In this document: positions 35,786-43,608 of the stretch, one piece after another | Position numbering within the stretch: position 1 is the stretch's first letter | How the letters are laid out: each line of letters opens with the position of its first letter | Source: Thermus sediminis | GTDB taxonomy: Bacteria; Deinococcota; Deinococci; Deinococcales; Thermaceae | Assembly (NCBI RefSeq): GCF_003426945.1 | Contig: NZ_QURO01000004.1 | Coordinates: 1,302,001 to 1,366,000, forward strand | Length of the DNA: 64,000 nt | Direction of reading: 5' to 3' | Made by a program: the position numbers and the translations under genes | Notes under the pieces: generated by a model | What the model was told of the DNA's origin: nothing | The model's database searches: none | Seen by the model: only the letters and a program-made list of their open reading frames with translations

Positions 35786-35832
35786 ATCCTAAACGAGGGG
35801 GAATGAAGCGTCAATAACGAGGGAGAACGAAG
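35786..35832 (-). promoter_or_regulatory. dctQM promoter with two 19-bp direct repeats
   Basis: On the minus strand TTGACG (35814-35809), 17 bases and TAGGAT (35791-35786) make a good promoter. Two similar 19-bp blocks (CTTCATTCCCCCTCG... and CTTCGTTCTCCCTCG...) lie 24 bases apart, one filling the spacer and one just upstream of the -35. This suggests an operator for a dimer or tandem regulator. Confidence 0.6.
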
Positions 35833-35873
35833 TGCCAATCCAGCGTTTCGGAGGGATGCGGGAACGCGTGTCC

Positions 35874-37091
35874 CTACCGGGCCCGCTGGATGCCCGCCAC
35901 CAAGAAGGCCCCCAGGAGGAAGAAGAGCCCGGCCAAGAGGAAGAGGACGGTGTAGCCCAGGCCGGGGCTTTCCGCATTCAGAAGGTCCAAGGGGCGGCCA
36001 AAGGCCCCGGCCAGCACCTGGGGCACCACGATGGAGGTCTGCCACAGGCCCATGTCCGTGGCGTGGGCCTTGGGGTCCTTGAGGACATCGGCCACCAGGG
36101 CCCAGTCCGCCGCCAGGTAGATCCCGTAGAAAAGGCCGAAGAAGAGGGCGAGGAAAAGGAGAAGGTCGTAGCGGGGATAGAGGAGGATGAAGGGCATCAG
36201 GAAGCCCAGCCCTGCCCCCGAAAGGTAGATGAGGGGCTTCCGCCCTAGCCTATCCGAGGCCCGGCCTGCGGGCACGCTGGCCAAGGCTGCCCCCAAGGAG
36301 ATGAGGAGGCCCAGGAGGGCCACCGCCTGGAAGGCCTCCTCCGTGAGGGTGCGGCCCAGGGCCCCGAAGACCTGCACCACGTCGGCTAGGAAGTACTGCA
36401 GGTAAGTTTGGGCCAGGTAGAAGCCCAGCATCACCAGGAAGCGGGTGAGGTAGACCAGGAAGAAGTCCCAGTCCTTCCAGGGGGCGGCCATGGCCGTGAG
36501 GAAGGGGCGGAGGTTAGCCTTGGGCAGGCGGTCTGGCATCAGGGAAAGGCTAAGGGCGGCCCCCAGGAGGTTCAAAAGGGCAGCCAGGTAGGCCTGGGGC
36601 TCAAGGGGGAGGAGGAAGCCCACGACTCCCCCCAGGACCTGCCCCGAAACCTGGAGTAGGCCCATGTACCCCGAGGCCCTGCCCCGCTCCTCCCTGGGTA
36701 CCAGGTCGGGGATAAGGGCTGAGTAGGGGCCGGTGGCCAGGTCGTCCGCCACCTGCAGGAGGAGGTAGGCGAGGAGGAGGAGGGCGTAGCTTGGGGCGTG
36801 GACCAGGAGGAGGAGGGCTAGGGCGGTGAGGAGGCTTCCCCAGAGCAAGAAGGGCCGCCTCCGCCCCAGGCGATCGGAGAGGTAGCCCATAATGGGGGGG
36901 CCCAGGATGGCCATCACCGCACCCAGGCCGAAGAGGAGGCCCAGCCGGGTGGCCCTCTCCTCGAGGGGGGAGAGCTCGGCCACCTTGGCGGGGAGGAGGA
37001 CCAGGAGGACTAGGAACCACTTGAAGCTGGTGCCAAACCAGTAGGCGGAAAGGCGGAGGAACCACCCGGGCCCGCGGTCCATGGGGCCCAC
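35874..37091 (-). CDS. MFS transporter, sugar-type
   Basis: 405 residues with 12 membrane helices. MGYLSDRLGRRRPFLLWG is the MFS loop 2-3 motif, and GRASDRLGRKPLIYLSG repeats it in the second half. The DLATGPYSALIPDLVPREERGRASG stretch resembles glycoside-pentoside-hexuronide and sucrose permeases. The start could be the GTG at 37091 or the ATG at 37082; TGATAAGG lies just upstream. Substrate unknown. Confidence 0.82.
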   Translation of the reverse strand: MGPMDRGPGWFLRLSAYWFGTSFKWFLVLLVLLPAKVAELSPLEERATRLGLLFGLGAVMAILGPPIMGYLSDRLGRRRPFLLWGSLLTALALLLLVHAPSYALLLLAYLLLQVADDLATGPYSALIPDLVPREERGRASGYMGLLQVSGQVLGGVVGFLLPLEPQAYLAALLNLLGAALSLSLMPDRLPKANLRPFLTAMAAPWKDWDFFLVYLTRFLVMLGFYLAQTYLQYFLADVVQVFGALGRTLTEEAFQAVALLGLLISLGAALASVPAGRASDRLGRKPLIYLSGAGLGFLMPFILLYPRYDLLLFLALFFGLFYGIYLAADWALVADVLKDPKAHATDMGLWQTSIVVPQVLAGAFGRPLDLLNAESPGLGYTVLFLLAGLFFLLGAFLVAGIQRAR

Positions 37092-37189
37092 CTTATCAGA
37101 ACCGGCCCCGGGGATCCCTGGAGGCAGGGGAGCTGGGTTCCCCTAGGCTCTTTCCCCGTTTGGGACGGCAGCCGCCCCTCCGGGCCCGC

Positions 37190-37195
37190 TATAAT
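37190..37195 (+). promoter_or_regulatory. -10 element of folP (leaderless type)
   Basis: A perfect TATAAT lies 7 bases before the GTG start of folP. No ribosome-binding site is visible. Confidence 0.65.
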
Positions 37196-37202
37196 CCGAG
37201 GC

Positions 37203-38021
37203 GTGCTCTGGCTTCGCGGTCATGCCTTGGACCTCTCCCGCCCCCGGATCGTGGGGATCCTCAACCTCACCCCGGACTCCTTCTCGGATGGCGGTCTCTA
37301 CCTGGACCCAGAGAAGGCCCTCCTAAGGGCCAAGGAGATGGTGGCCGAGGGGGCGGACCTCCTGGACCTGGGGGCGGAGTCCACCCGCCCCGGGGCCGAG
37401 CCCGTGCCCGTGGAAGAGGAGAGGAGAAGGCTTCTTCCCGCCCTCGAGGCCGTCCTCTCCCTGGGGGTCCCCGTCTCCGTGGACACCCGCAAGCCCGAGG
37501 CGGCCGAGGAGGCCCTTAGGCTTGGGGCCCATCTCCTGAACGACGTGACGGGGCTGAGGGACGAGCGCATGGTGGCCCTGGCAGCCCGGTACGGGGTCCC
37601 GGCGGTGATCATGCACATGCCCGTCCCCGACCCCAAGGCCATGATGGCCCACGCCCGCTACGGGGACGTGGTGGCCGAGGTCAGGTCCTTCCTCGAGGCC
37701 CAGGCGGAAAGGGCCCTGAGGGCTGGGGTGCCCCAGGTGGTCTTGGACCCGGGGTTTGGCTTCGGGAAGCTTCTCCCCCACAACCTGGCCCTCCTCCGCC
37801 ACCTGGAGGCCATCGTGGAGCTAGGCCACCCCGTCCTCGTGGGGCTTTCCCGCAAGCGCATGATCGGGGAGCTCACGGGGGTGGAGGTGCCCAAGGACCG
37901 GGTCCACGGCTCCGTGGCTGCCCACCTCTACGCCGCCATGAAGGGGGCGAGGCTCCTTCGGGTCCACGACGTGAGGGCCCACCGGGAGGCCCTTTCGGTC
38001 TGGAACGCCCTCTGGGGGTAG
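37203..38021 (+). CDS. folP: Dihydropteroate synthase
   Basis: Joins p-aminobenzoate to the pterin diphosphate, the target of sulfonamides. 272 residues from GTG; GILNLTPDSFSDGG, GAESTRPGAEPV, SVDTRKPE and LDPGFGFGKLLPHNL are the conserved loops. folB follows 2 bases after the stop, so they form a folate operon. folC is ~21 kb away. Confidence 0.95.
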   Translation: MLWLRGHALDLSRPRIVGILNLTPDSFSDGGLYLDPEKALLRAKEMVAEGADLLDLGAESTRPGAEPVPVEEERRRLLPALEAVLSLGVPVSVDTRKPEAAEEALRLGAHLLNDVTGLRDERMVALAARYGVPAVIMHMPVPDPKAMMAHARYGDVVAEVRSFLEAQAERALRAGVPQVVLDPGFGFGKLLPHNLALLRHLEAIVELGHPVLVGLSRKRMIGELTGVEVPKDRVHGSVAAHLYAAMKGARLLRVHDVRAHREALSVWNALWG

Positions 38022-38023
38022 GG

Positions 38024-38380
38024 ATGGGGGAGATCGCCCTCTTGGGCCTAGAGTTCTACGGGCGGCACGGGGTCATGCCCGAGGAGGGGCGGCTTGGGGC
38101 CCGGTTCGTGGTGGACCTTTGGCTGGAGGTGGCCTTTGAGGGCAAGGGAGACCGCCTCCAGGAGACCGTGGACTACGCCCAGGTCTACGCCCTGGTGGAG
38201 GAGTTGGTGCGCCACCGCCGCTTCTACCTCATCGAGGCCCTGGCGGACCACCTGGCGGACGCCCTCCTCCAGGCCTTTCCCCGGCTTCAGGCGGTGCGGG
38301 TGCGGGTGCACAAGCCCCACGCCCCCATCCCCGGGGTCTTCCGCGACGTGTACGCGGAAACGCGAAAAACCCGCTCCTAG
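38024..38380 (+). CDS. folB: Dihydroneopterin aldolase
   Basis: 118 residues, the standard small aldolase of folate synthesis. EFYGRHGVMPEE is the N-terminal signature, and QETVDYAQVYALVEELV, the FYLIEALAD helix with the pterin-binding Glu, and RVHKPHAPIPG close the fold. Coupled to folP. No folK fusion is present. Confidence 0.92.
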   Translation: MGEIALLGLEFYGRHGVMPEEGRLGARFVVDLWLEVAFEGKGDRLQETVDYAQVYALVEELVRHRRFYLIEALADHLADALLQAFPRLQAVRVRVHKPHAPIPGVFRDVYAETRKTRS

Positions 38381-38401
38381 GCGGGGTTCCCCGTGCTCAT
38401 C

Positions 38402-38430
38402 TTGCACTCACGGGAAGGCCGTGGTAGCAT
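38402..38430 (+). promoter_or_regulatory. Promoter of the NYN-domain gene leader
   Basis: TTGCAC, exactly 17 bases and TAGCAT (38425-38430) form a plausible promoter. Transcription would start near 38437 and produce a leader of ~118 bases, unlike the many leaderless genes around it. Confidence 0.5.
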
Positions 38431-38436
38431 AAGCGC

Positions 38437-38492
38437 GCCCGAAAGGGCCAAAAGGGTATATCCCTTCCCCCACCGCTCCTGTGAGCGGTGGG
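38437..38492 (+). ncRNA. Structured leader with three tandem hairpins
   Basis: From the predicted start point the RNA would fold into GCCC-GAAA-GGGC (38437-38448), AAGGG-TATAT-CCCTT (38452-38466) and CCCACCGCT-N6-AGCGGTGGG (38469-38492). All three stems are perfect. No known riboswitch was recognised. It may act as an attenuator, a protein-binding site or a cleavage target for the NYN nuclease itself. Whether a separate RNA is made is not known. Confidence 0.4.
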
Positions 38493-38554
38493 CTATAAAC
38501 CTTCTCATCCCTCTGGGCTAGACTAAGGGAGCCCGGGGAAGGGGCGGGTCGGTT

Positions 38555-39100
38555 ATGGAAAGGGTAGCCATATTTATCGACGGCTCCAACCTCTACAAGG
38601 GGTTGGTGCAGCATCTGGGCTCGGATTACCGGCTGAACTTTGTGGAGTTCGTCACCCTCCTCACCGCGGGCAGGAGGCTCCTTCGCGCCTACTACTACAA
38701 CGCCCCCCTCCCTCCGGAGGATGCTGCAGCCAAGGCCCACCAGAGCTTCCTCAACTACCTGAAGCGGGTCCCCTACGTGACCGTGCGCCTGGGGAGGCTG
38801 GAGAGGCGGGCCGAGGGGTTCGTGGAGAAGGGGGTGGACATCCAGATCGCCGTAGACATCCTGCGCCTGGCCTTCGTGAACGCCTACGATATCGCCGTCT
38901 TGGTCTCGGGGGACGGGGACTTTGCCGAGGTGGTGCGGGTGGTGCAGGACATGGGCAAGCAGGTGGAGAACACCACATTCCACGCCCTCTCCTCCCACCG
39001 CCTGGCCCAACAGGCGGACCGCTTCTACCCCCTGGACGACTTTCCCTGGGAGCGCCTCCGGGCCGCCACCCCGCCCCAACCTCCCGAGGCCGAAGGCTAG
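38555..39100 (+). CDS. NYN-domain (PIN-like) putative ribonuclease
   Basis: 181 residues. Conserved acidic residues of the NYN/LabA fold are present: D9 and N12 in FIDGSNLY, D95 and D101 around [11 protein letters not shown]120 and D122 in SGDGDF. Such proteins are metal-dependent RNases or DNA/RNA-binding relatives. The ~12 C-terminal residues are Pro-rich. The gene follows a ~170-base gap with hairpins and meets ndk tail to tail with a 4-base overlap. rtcB, which ligates RNA ends, is ~1.5 kb away, but no direct link is shown. Confidence 0.85.
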   Translation: MERVAIFIDGSNLYKGLVQHLGSDYRLNFVEFVTLLTAGRRLLRAYYYNAPLPPEDAAAKAHQSFLNYLKRVPYVTVRLGRLERRAEGFVEKGVDIQIAVDILRLAFVNAYDIAVLVSGDGDFAEVVRVVQDMGKQVENTTFHALSSHRLAQQADRFYPLDDFPWERLRAATPPQPPEAEG

Positions 39101-39510
39101 AGGAGTTCCTCTGGGCGGAAGAAGAGGGCGATCTCCCGCTTGGCGTCCTCCGGGTTTGCTGAGCTGTGGATCACGTTTTCGTCGATGGTGGTGGCGTAGT
39201 CCCCGCGGATGGTGCCGGGCTGGGCGTCCTTGGGGTGGGTGGCCCCCACCATCTTGCGCACCTCGGCCACCGCGTTCGGGCCCTCCAAGACCAAGGCCAC
39301 CACCGGGCCCGAGGTGATGAAGCCCACCAGGGAGGGGAAGAAGGGCTTCTCCCGGTGCTCCGCGTAGTGCCTCTCCGCAAGCTCCTGGGAGATCCTCAGG
39401 GCTTTCAGGCCTGCGATGCGGAGGCCCTTGCGCTCAAAGCGGGCGAGGATCTCGCCCACCAGGCCGCGCCGGAAGCCGTCGGGTTTCACCATCACAAAGG
39501 TGCGCTCCAT
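39097..39510 (-). CDS. ndk: Nucleoside diphosphate kinase
   Basis: Balances NTP pools by passing phosphate through a histidine. 137 residues; [15 protein letters not shown] at the start and [16 protein letters not shown] with the phospho-histidine H115 are conserved, and all NDK loops are present. Convergent with the NYN gene. Confidence 0.96.
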   Translation of the reverse strand: MERTFVMVKPDGFRRGLVGEILARFERKGLRIAGLKALRISQELAERHYAEHREKPFFPSLVGFITSGPVVALVLEGPNAVAEVRKMVGATHPKDAQPGTIRGDYATTIDENVIHSSANPEDAKREIALFFRPEELL

Positions 39511-39532
39511 ACTTCTGGGAGTCTAGCAGATC

Positions 39533-40459
39533 TCAGGGGCGGAGGTAACCCAGAAGGATGTAGGCCACCACCACGACCCAGAGGAGGATGAGGAGTACGT
39601 CCCGCCAGCCCACCCGGGGACGCTCTTTGAGTTCCAGCACCTGGGTAGGGAGCTCCTCAGGCTCCTCCCCTAGATGGAGGCGCACGGGGGCGCCTCCTGC
39701 CGCTTCCAGGGGCAGGGCGTAGGGCCTGGTGCCCTGGGGGAGTTCCTGGGGTGGGCGGACCACGGCCACGCTCACGTTGTCGGGCCCGCCCCACTCGTTG
39801 GCGAGCTCCACCAGCCTCCTCGTCGCCTCCTCGGGGGGGAAGTTCCTCAGCGCCTCCTTCAGCGTGCGGTCCTCTAGCACCCCGGAAAGCCCATCGGTGC
39901 AGAGGAGGAGGGTGTCCCCCGGCTGAAGCTTTAGACCCAAGAGGTCCACCCGGGCCTGGGGAAAGGAGCCCAGGGCGTTGGTGATCACGTTGCGCCAGCG
40001 GTGGACCCTGGCCTCCTCGGCGGTAAGGAGGCCCTGGCGTACCCTTTCCGCCACCCAGGAGTGGTCCTGGGTGAGGAGGGCGAGCTCCTCCCCCCTCAGG
40101 AGGTAGGCCCGGGAGTCCCCCACGTGGGCGATGAGGGCGTAGGGGAGGTCCAGGAGGAGGCAGGTGGCCGTGGTGCCCATGCCTCGGTTCTCGGGGCGCA
40201 GGGCCTCTTGATAGATGCGGGCGTTGGCCCGCTCAAAGGCTTCCAGGAGCGCCTTGGGCGAGGGCTCGGCCTCCTTCAGGTGCTCCAGGATGGTCTCCAC
40301 TGCCAGGCGGGAGGCCACCTCTCCCGTGCGGTGCCCTCCCATGCCGTCCGCCACGATGAAGACCCCGCCCCAGGGCGTGAGGAGGTGGCCCACCGCATCC
40401 TCGTTCTTGGGGCGTTTCAAGCCGGGGTGGGTCCGAAGGGCAAAGCTGAGGCTGGACAC
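39533..40459 (-). CDS. PP2C-type protein phosphatase with C-terminal membrane anchor
   Basis: 308 residues. PPM motifs: RPKNEDAVG (D21), VADGMGGHRTGEVAS (D38), AHVGDSRAYLL and GGPDNVSVAVV supply the metal site. The last ~20 residues (DVLLILLWVVVVAYILLGYL) form one membrane helix, so it is anchored with its catalytic part in the cytoplasm. Such Stp-like enzymes reverse Ser/Thr kinases; no kinase gene is in the window. GTG start with TAAAAT six bases upstream. Confidence 0.88.
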   Translation of the reverse strand: MSSLSFALRTHPGLKRPKNEDAVGHLLTPWGGVFIVADGMGGHRTGEVASRLAVETILEHLKEAEPSPKALLEAFERANARIYQEALRPENRGMGTTATCLLLDLPYALIAHVGDSRAYLLRGEELALLTQDHSWVAERVRQGLLTAEEARVHRWRNVITNALGSFPQARVDLLGLKLQPGDTLLLCTDGLSGVLEDRTLKEALRNFPPEEATRRLVELANEWGGPDNVSVAVVRPPQELPQGTRPYALPLEAAGGAPVRLHLGEEPEELPTQVLELKERPRVGWRDVLLILLWVVVVAYILLGYLRP

Positions 40460-40465
40460 GCGGGG

Positions 40466-40471
40466 ATTTTA
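40466..40471 (-). promoter_or_regulatory. -10 element of the PP2C gene (leaderless type)
   Basis: TAAAAT on the minus strand is 6 bases before the GTG at 40459. Confidence 0.5.
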
Positions 40472-40512
40472 ATCCACCTGGGGCGGTTCCGTCCCGGGGG
40501 AGCCTGCATGAC

Positions 40513-40600
40513 TTGACGCATACCGCATCCTGGGGTAGCGTGAACCTACGCCCGGGCCGGGAGCCCGATTGTTTTGGTGAGAGCCTGATCGTTTTGGGGG
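40513..40600 (+). promoter_or_regulatory. rtcB promoter with a 20-bp tandem repeat in the leader
   Basis: TTGACG (40513-40518), 17 bases and TAGCGT (40536-40541) form a promoter. In the leader a 20-bp block (GAGCCCGATTGTTTTGGTGA) is repeated directly and immediately at 40581-40600 with four changes. Two helical turns per unit suggests a protein operator or an RNA-level binding site. GGGAGGG then precedes the rtcB ATG. Confidence 0.6.
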
Positions 40601-40609
40601 GAGGGTAGC

Positions 40610-42040
40610 ATGCGCTTTGAGAAAGTCGCCCCCTACGTCTACCGTATCCCCCGGCAGGGGAAGATGCGGGTGGACGGGGTCTTCTTCGCCTTGGAGGAGA
40701 TCTTAAAGGACCTCGAGGCCGAGGGTTACGCCTCCTTGCAGCAGCTCGTGAACGTGGCCACCCTGCCCGGCATCGTGGAGCCCGCCCTGGCCATGCCCGA
40801 CATCCACTGGGGCTACGGCTTTCCCATTGGGGGGGTGGCGGCCTTTGACCCGGAGGCAGGGGGCGTGGTGAGCCCGGGCGGGGTGGGTTTTGACGTCAAC
40901 TGTGGGGTCCGGCTCCTGGCCTCGAGCCTCACCCTTCAGGACCTCCTCCCCAAACAGCGGGAGCTGGCGGACACCCTCTACCGCCTGGTCCCCTCGGGGG
41001 TGGGGAGCGAGCGGCGGGACGTGCGCTTCAGCAAGGGGGACCTCAAGGAGATCCTTAAGGAGGGGGCCGGGTGGCTCGTCCGCCGAGGCTTTGGCTACCC
41101 CGAGGACCTCCGCTTCATCGAGTCCGAGGGCCGCCTCCCTTGGGCCAACCCCGAAAAGGTCTCGGAGAGGGCCTTTGAGCGGGGCGCCCCCCAGATCGGC
41201 ACCCTGGGGAGCGGGAACCACTTCCTGGAGGTGCAGTACGTGGACGAGGTCTACGATCAGGGGGCTGCTGAGGCCTTTGGCCTTTTCCCCGGTCAGGTCG
41301 CCGTCCTCATCCATACGGGAAGCCGGGGCCTGGGGCACCAGGTCTGCCAGGACTACGTGGAGCGCTTCCTCAAGGCGGCCCCCCGCTACGGGATTGAGCT
41401 TGTGGACAAGCAGCTGGCCGCAGCTCCCATAAGGAGCCCCGAGGGGGAGGACTACCTCCAGGCCATGGCCGCCGCCGCCAACTTCGCCTTCGCCAACCGC
41501 CAGCTCATCGCCCACTTCGTGCGGGAGGCCTTTGAGGCCGTGGGCTTCCCCCCGAGGGACCACGGCCTCAGGGTCCTCTACGACCTGGCCCACAACAACG
41601 CCAAGTTTGAGGAGCACGGGGGGAGGCGGGTCCTGGTCCACCGCAAGGGGGCCACCCGGGCCTTTGGCCCTGGAAGCGCGGAGATCCCCCCCGAGTACCG
41701 CAAGGTGGGGCAGCCCGTCCTGGTGCCCGGGGACATGGGCCGCTACTCCTACGTGTTGGCGGGCACAGAGAGGGCCATGGAGGTCTCCTTCGGCAGTAGC
41801 TGCCACGGGGCGGGGCGCAAGATGAGCCGCCACCAGGCCAAAAAGGTGGCCCGGGAGCGGAACCTGGTCAAGGAGCTTGCGGAAAGGGGCATCCTGGTGC
41901 GGGCCGCCACCCGGGCCACGGTGGACGAGGAGATGCCCGAGGCCTACAAGGACGTCTCGGTGGTGGTGGAGGCGGTCCACGGGGCGGGGATCGGGAGGAA
42001 GGTGGCCCGGCTCAGGCCCCTGATCGTGGTCAAGGGCTGA
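40610..42040 (+). CDS. rtcB: RtcB RNA-splicing ligase
   Basis: Joins 2',3'-cyclic phosphate ends to 5'-OH ends of RNA with GTP and Mn2+. 476 residues; GVGFDVNCGVR holds D95 and C98 of the metal site, HTGSRGLGHQ and DLAHNNAKFEEH add His ligands, and SSCHGAGR holds the His that is expected to become guanylylated (H399). No intein and no archease gene nearby. An unusual tandem repeat lies in its leader. A role in RNA repair after stress is likely, as in other bacteria. Confidence 0.95.
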   Translation: MRFEKVAPYVYRIPRQGKMRVDGVFFALEEILKDLEAEGYASLQQLVNVATLPGIVEPALAMPDIHWGYGFPIGGVAAFDPEAGGVVSPGGVGFDVNCGVRLLASSLTLQDLLPKQRELADTLYRLVPSGVGSERRDVRFSKGDLKEILKEGAGWLVRRGFGYPEDLRFIESEGRLPWANPEKVSERAFERGAPQIGTLGSGNHFLEVQYVDEVYDQGAAEAFGLFPGQVAVLIHTGSRGLGHQVCQDYVERFLKAAPRYGIELVDKQLAAAPIRSPEGEDYLQAMAAAANFAFANRQLIAHFVREAFEAVGFPPRDHGLRVLYDLAHNNAKFEEHGGRRVLVHRKGATRAFGPGSAEIPPEYRKVGQPVLVPGDMGRYSYVLAGTERAMEVSFGSSCHGAGRKMSRHQAKKVARERNLVKELAERGILVRAATRATVDEEMPEAYKDVSVVVEAVHGAGIGRKVARLRPLIVVKG

Positions 42041-42083
42041 GGGGCCGCCCCTCCTCCAGAAAACCCCCACCGAGCCCCTGCCC

Positions 42084-42111
42084 AGGCGCCCTCCCCGCCC
42101 CCAGGGCGCCT
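42084..42111 (+). terminator. Hairpin after rtcB
   Basis: AGGCGCCCT and AGGGCGCCT form a perfect 9-bp stem with a 10-base loop, ~45 bases after the rtcB stop. The following sequence is C/T-rich, not a true T-tract, so terminator strength is uncertain. Confidence 0.5.
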
Positions 42112-42147
42112 AAGCCCCTTCTCACCCCTTTCTGCTTTCATGAGGGG

Positions 42148-43608
42148 ATGAGGTTTCTTGCCCTCCTCCTCTTCCTCTCCACCGCCTTGGGCCAGACCCT
42201 CCTTCCTGCAGCCACCTTCGGCCTTCGCTTCCGGGAGGAGGCTGGGGCCTTGGTGTACGAGGGGGAAGGGGTGCGCCTGGTCTACGTGCCCGGGGTGGGC
42301 TGGGTGGAGCCTTTGGCGGACCTCCCGCCCCCGGAAGGGGAAAGGCTTCCCCTCGAGGCCCTGAAGGCCCTGGGCTACTTCCAGGTCCCCGAGGCGGGGG
42401 TGCGCTTCGGCGGCCAGGGGGGAGCCTTCCGGGTGGTCCTGGACCTCCCCACCTCCCACCTGGGGGCTCCGGAGGAGGGGGTGGGGAAAGGGGTTTTGCA
42501 GGTGCGCCTCCCCTACCTGGCCCCGGGCCTCCTCAAGGCCCCCTGGCCCAGGGGCCTTTCCGCCGAGGTGCGCCTCCTCCCCGGGGGGACCCACCTTAGC
42601 CTAAAGGCTCCCGGGAGCCTCCTGAGGCACCGCCTCTTCGCCCTGGCGAACCCCCCTAGGCTGGTCCTGGACCTCCACCTCCTCCTGCCCGAGGTGGAGG
42701 AGGCCCTAGCCCCCGGGGTGCGCTACCGGGAGGTCTACGCCTTCGCCCCCGAACCCTTGCGGCTTTACCTGGTGGAGGCGGAAAGGGGCCGCCTCCTCCC
42801 CGTGGGGACCCCCTTAAGGCGGGCCTTGCCCCGGGACCTGGCCCCGGACGCCCTGGCCGTCCTCAACGGCGGGTACTTTGACCCCAGGACGGGGGCGCCC
42901 ATCGGGCTTTGGGTACAGGACGGGGTCACGGTCTCTTACCCCTTCGCCCGGGTGGCCGTGATGTGGGACGCCTTCCAGTTCTTCCTGGGGTTTCCCCGGT
43001 TTGAGGCGGTGGTGGCGGGGCCCAGGGGGGAGCGGGTGCGGGTGGGGACAAACGCCTCCCGGGCCCGCCACACGGCCCACACCGTGCCCGGGCCCGTGGG
43101 CTGGGAGGGGGAGGAGGTGGCCCTGGTGGTGGGGAACCGGGTCCAGGCCCTCGGGCCCGCCCCCTTGGAGCTTCCCCCCGGGGCCTGGGCCCTCACCTTC
43201 CCCCGGGGGCTTCCCCCCTTTCCCCTGGGGGTAGGGGACCGCCTCTCCCTCTATGGAAGGCTGGACCCTCCCTTCCGCTACGCCCTCGAGGGGGGGCCCC
43301 TCCTGGTGAGGGAGGGGCAGTACGCCTTTGACCCTGAACGGGAGAACTTTCGGGACCCGAGGCCCCTCCAGGCGGTGGCCCCCCAGGCGGCCGTGGCCTG
43401 GACGAGGGAAGGAAGGCTATGGCTCCTCGTCTCTGAGCCCACCACCCCAGGGGTCCTGGCCCGGGGCCTCCTCGCCCTGGGGGCCTGGAACGCCCTCCGC
43501 ATGGACGGGGGCGGCTCGGCCCAGCTCTGGGTGAAGGGGAGGTTAAGAAACCCCTACCAGGGCAACCCTAGGCCGGTGGTGAGCGCCCTGGCCCTCTATG
43601 CTCCATAA
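42148..43608 (+). CDS. Secreted phosphodiester glycosidase-family protein
   Basis: 486 residues with a short signal peptide (LALLLFLSTALG). The C-terminal ~260 residues match the NAGPA/DUF2233 fold: VLNGGYFDPRTGAP, the middle part RARHTAHTVP, and MDGGGSAQLW near the end. The eukaryotic member removes GlcNAc from phosphate; bacterial members likely act on cell-wall or exopolysaccharide phosphodiesters. The N-terminal ~190 residues are a separate beta-rich region of unknown type. It overlaps the next gene by 11 bases. Confidence 0.78.
   Translation: MRFLALLLFLSTALGQTLLPAATFGLRFREEAGALVYEGEGVRLVYVPGVGWVEPLADLPPPEGERLPLEALKALGYFQVPEAGVRFGGQGGAFRVVLDLPTSHLGAPEEGVGKGVLQVRLPYLAPGLLKAPWPRGLSAEVRLLPGGTHLSLKAPGSLLRHRLFALANPPRLVLDLHLLLPEVEEALAPGVRYREVYAFAPEPLRLYLVEAERGRLLPVGTPLRRALPRDLAPDALAVLNGGYFDPRTGAPIGLWVQDGVTVSYPFARVAVMWDAFQFFLGFPRFEAVVAGPRGERVRVGTNASRARHTAHTVPGPVGWEGEEVALVVGNRVQALGPAPLELPPGAWALTFPRGLPPFPLGVGDRLSLYGRLDPPFRYALEGGPLLVREGQYAFDPERENFRDPRPLQAVAPQAAVAWTREGRLWLLVSEPTTPGVLARGLLALGAWNALRMDGGGSAQLWVKGRLRNPYQGNPRPVVSALALYAP

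Noticed and set aside
38345-38395. Terminator after folB
   Set aside because: ACCCGC and GGCGGGGT pair only partly and no T-tract follows.
38437-38492. tRNA or known riboswitch in the NYN leader
   Set aside because: No T-loop consensus, no cloverleaf and no recognised aptamer core; only simple hairpins.
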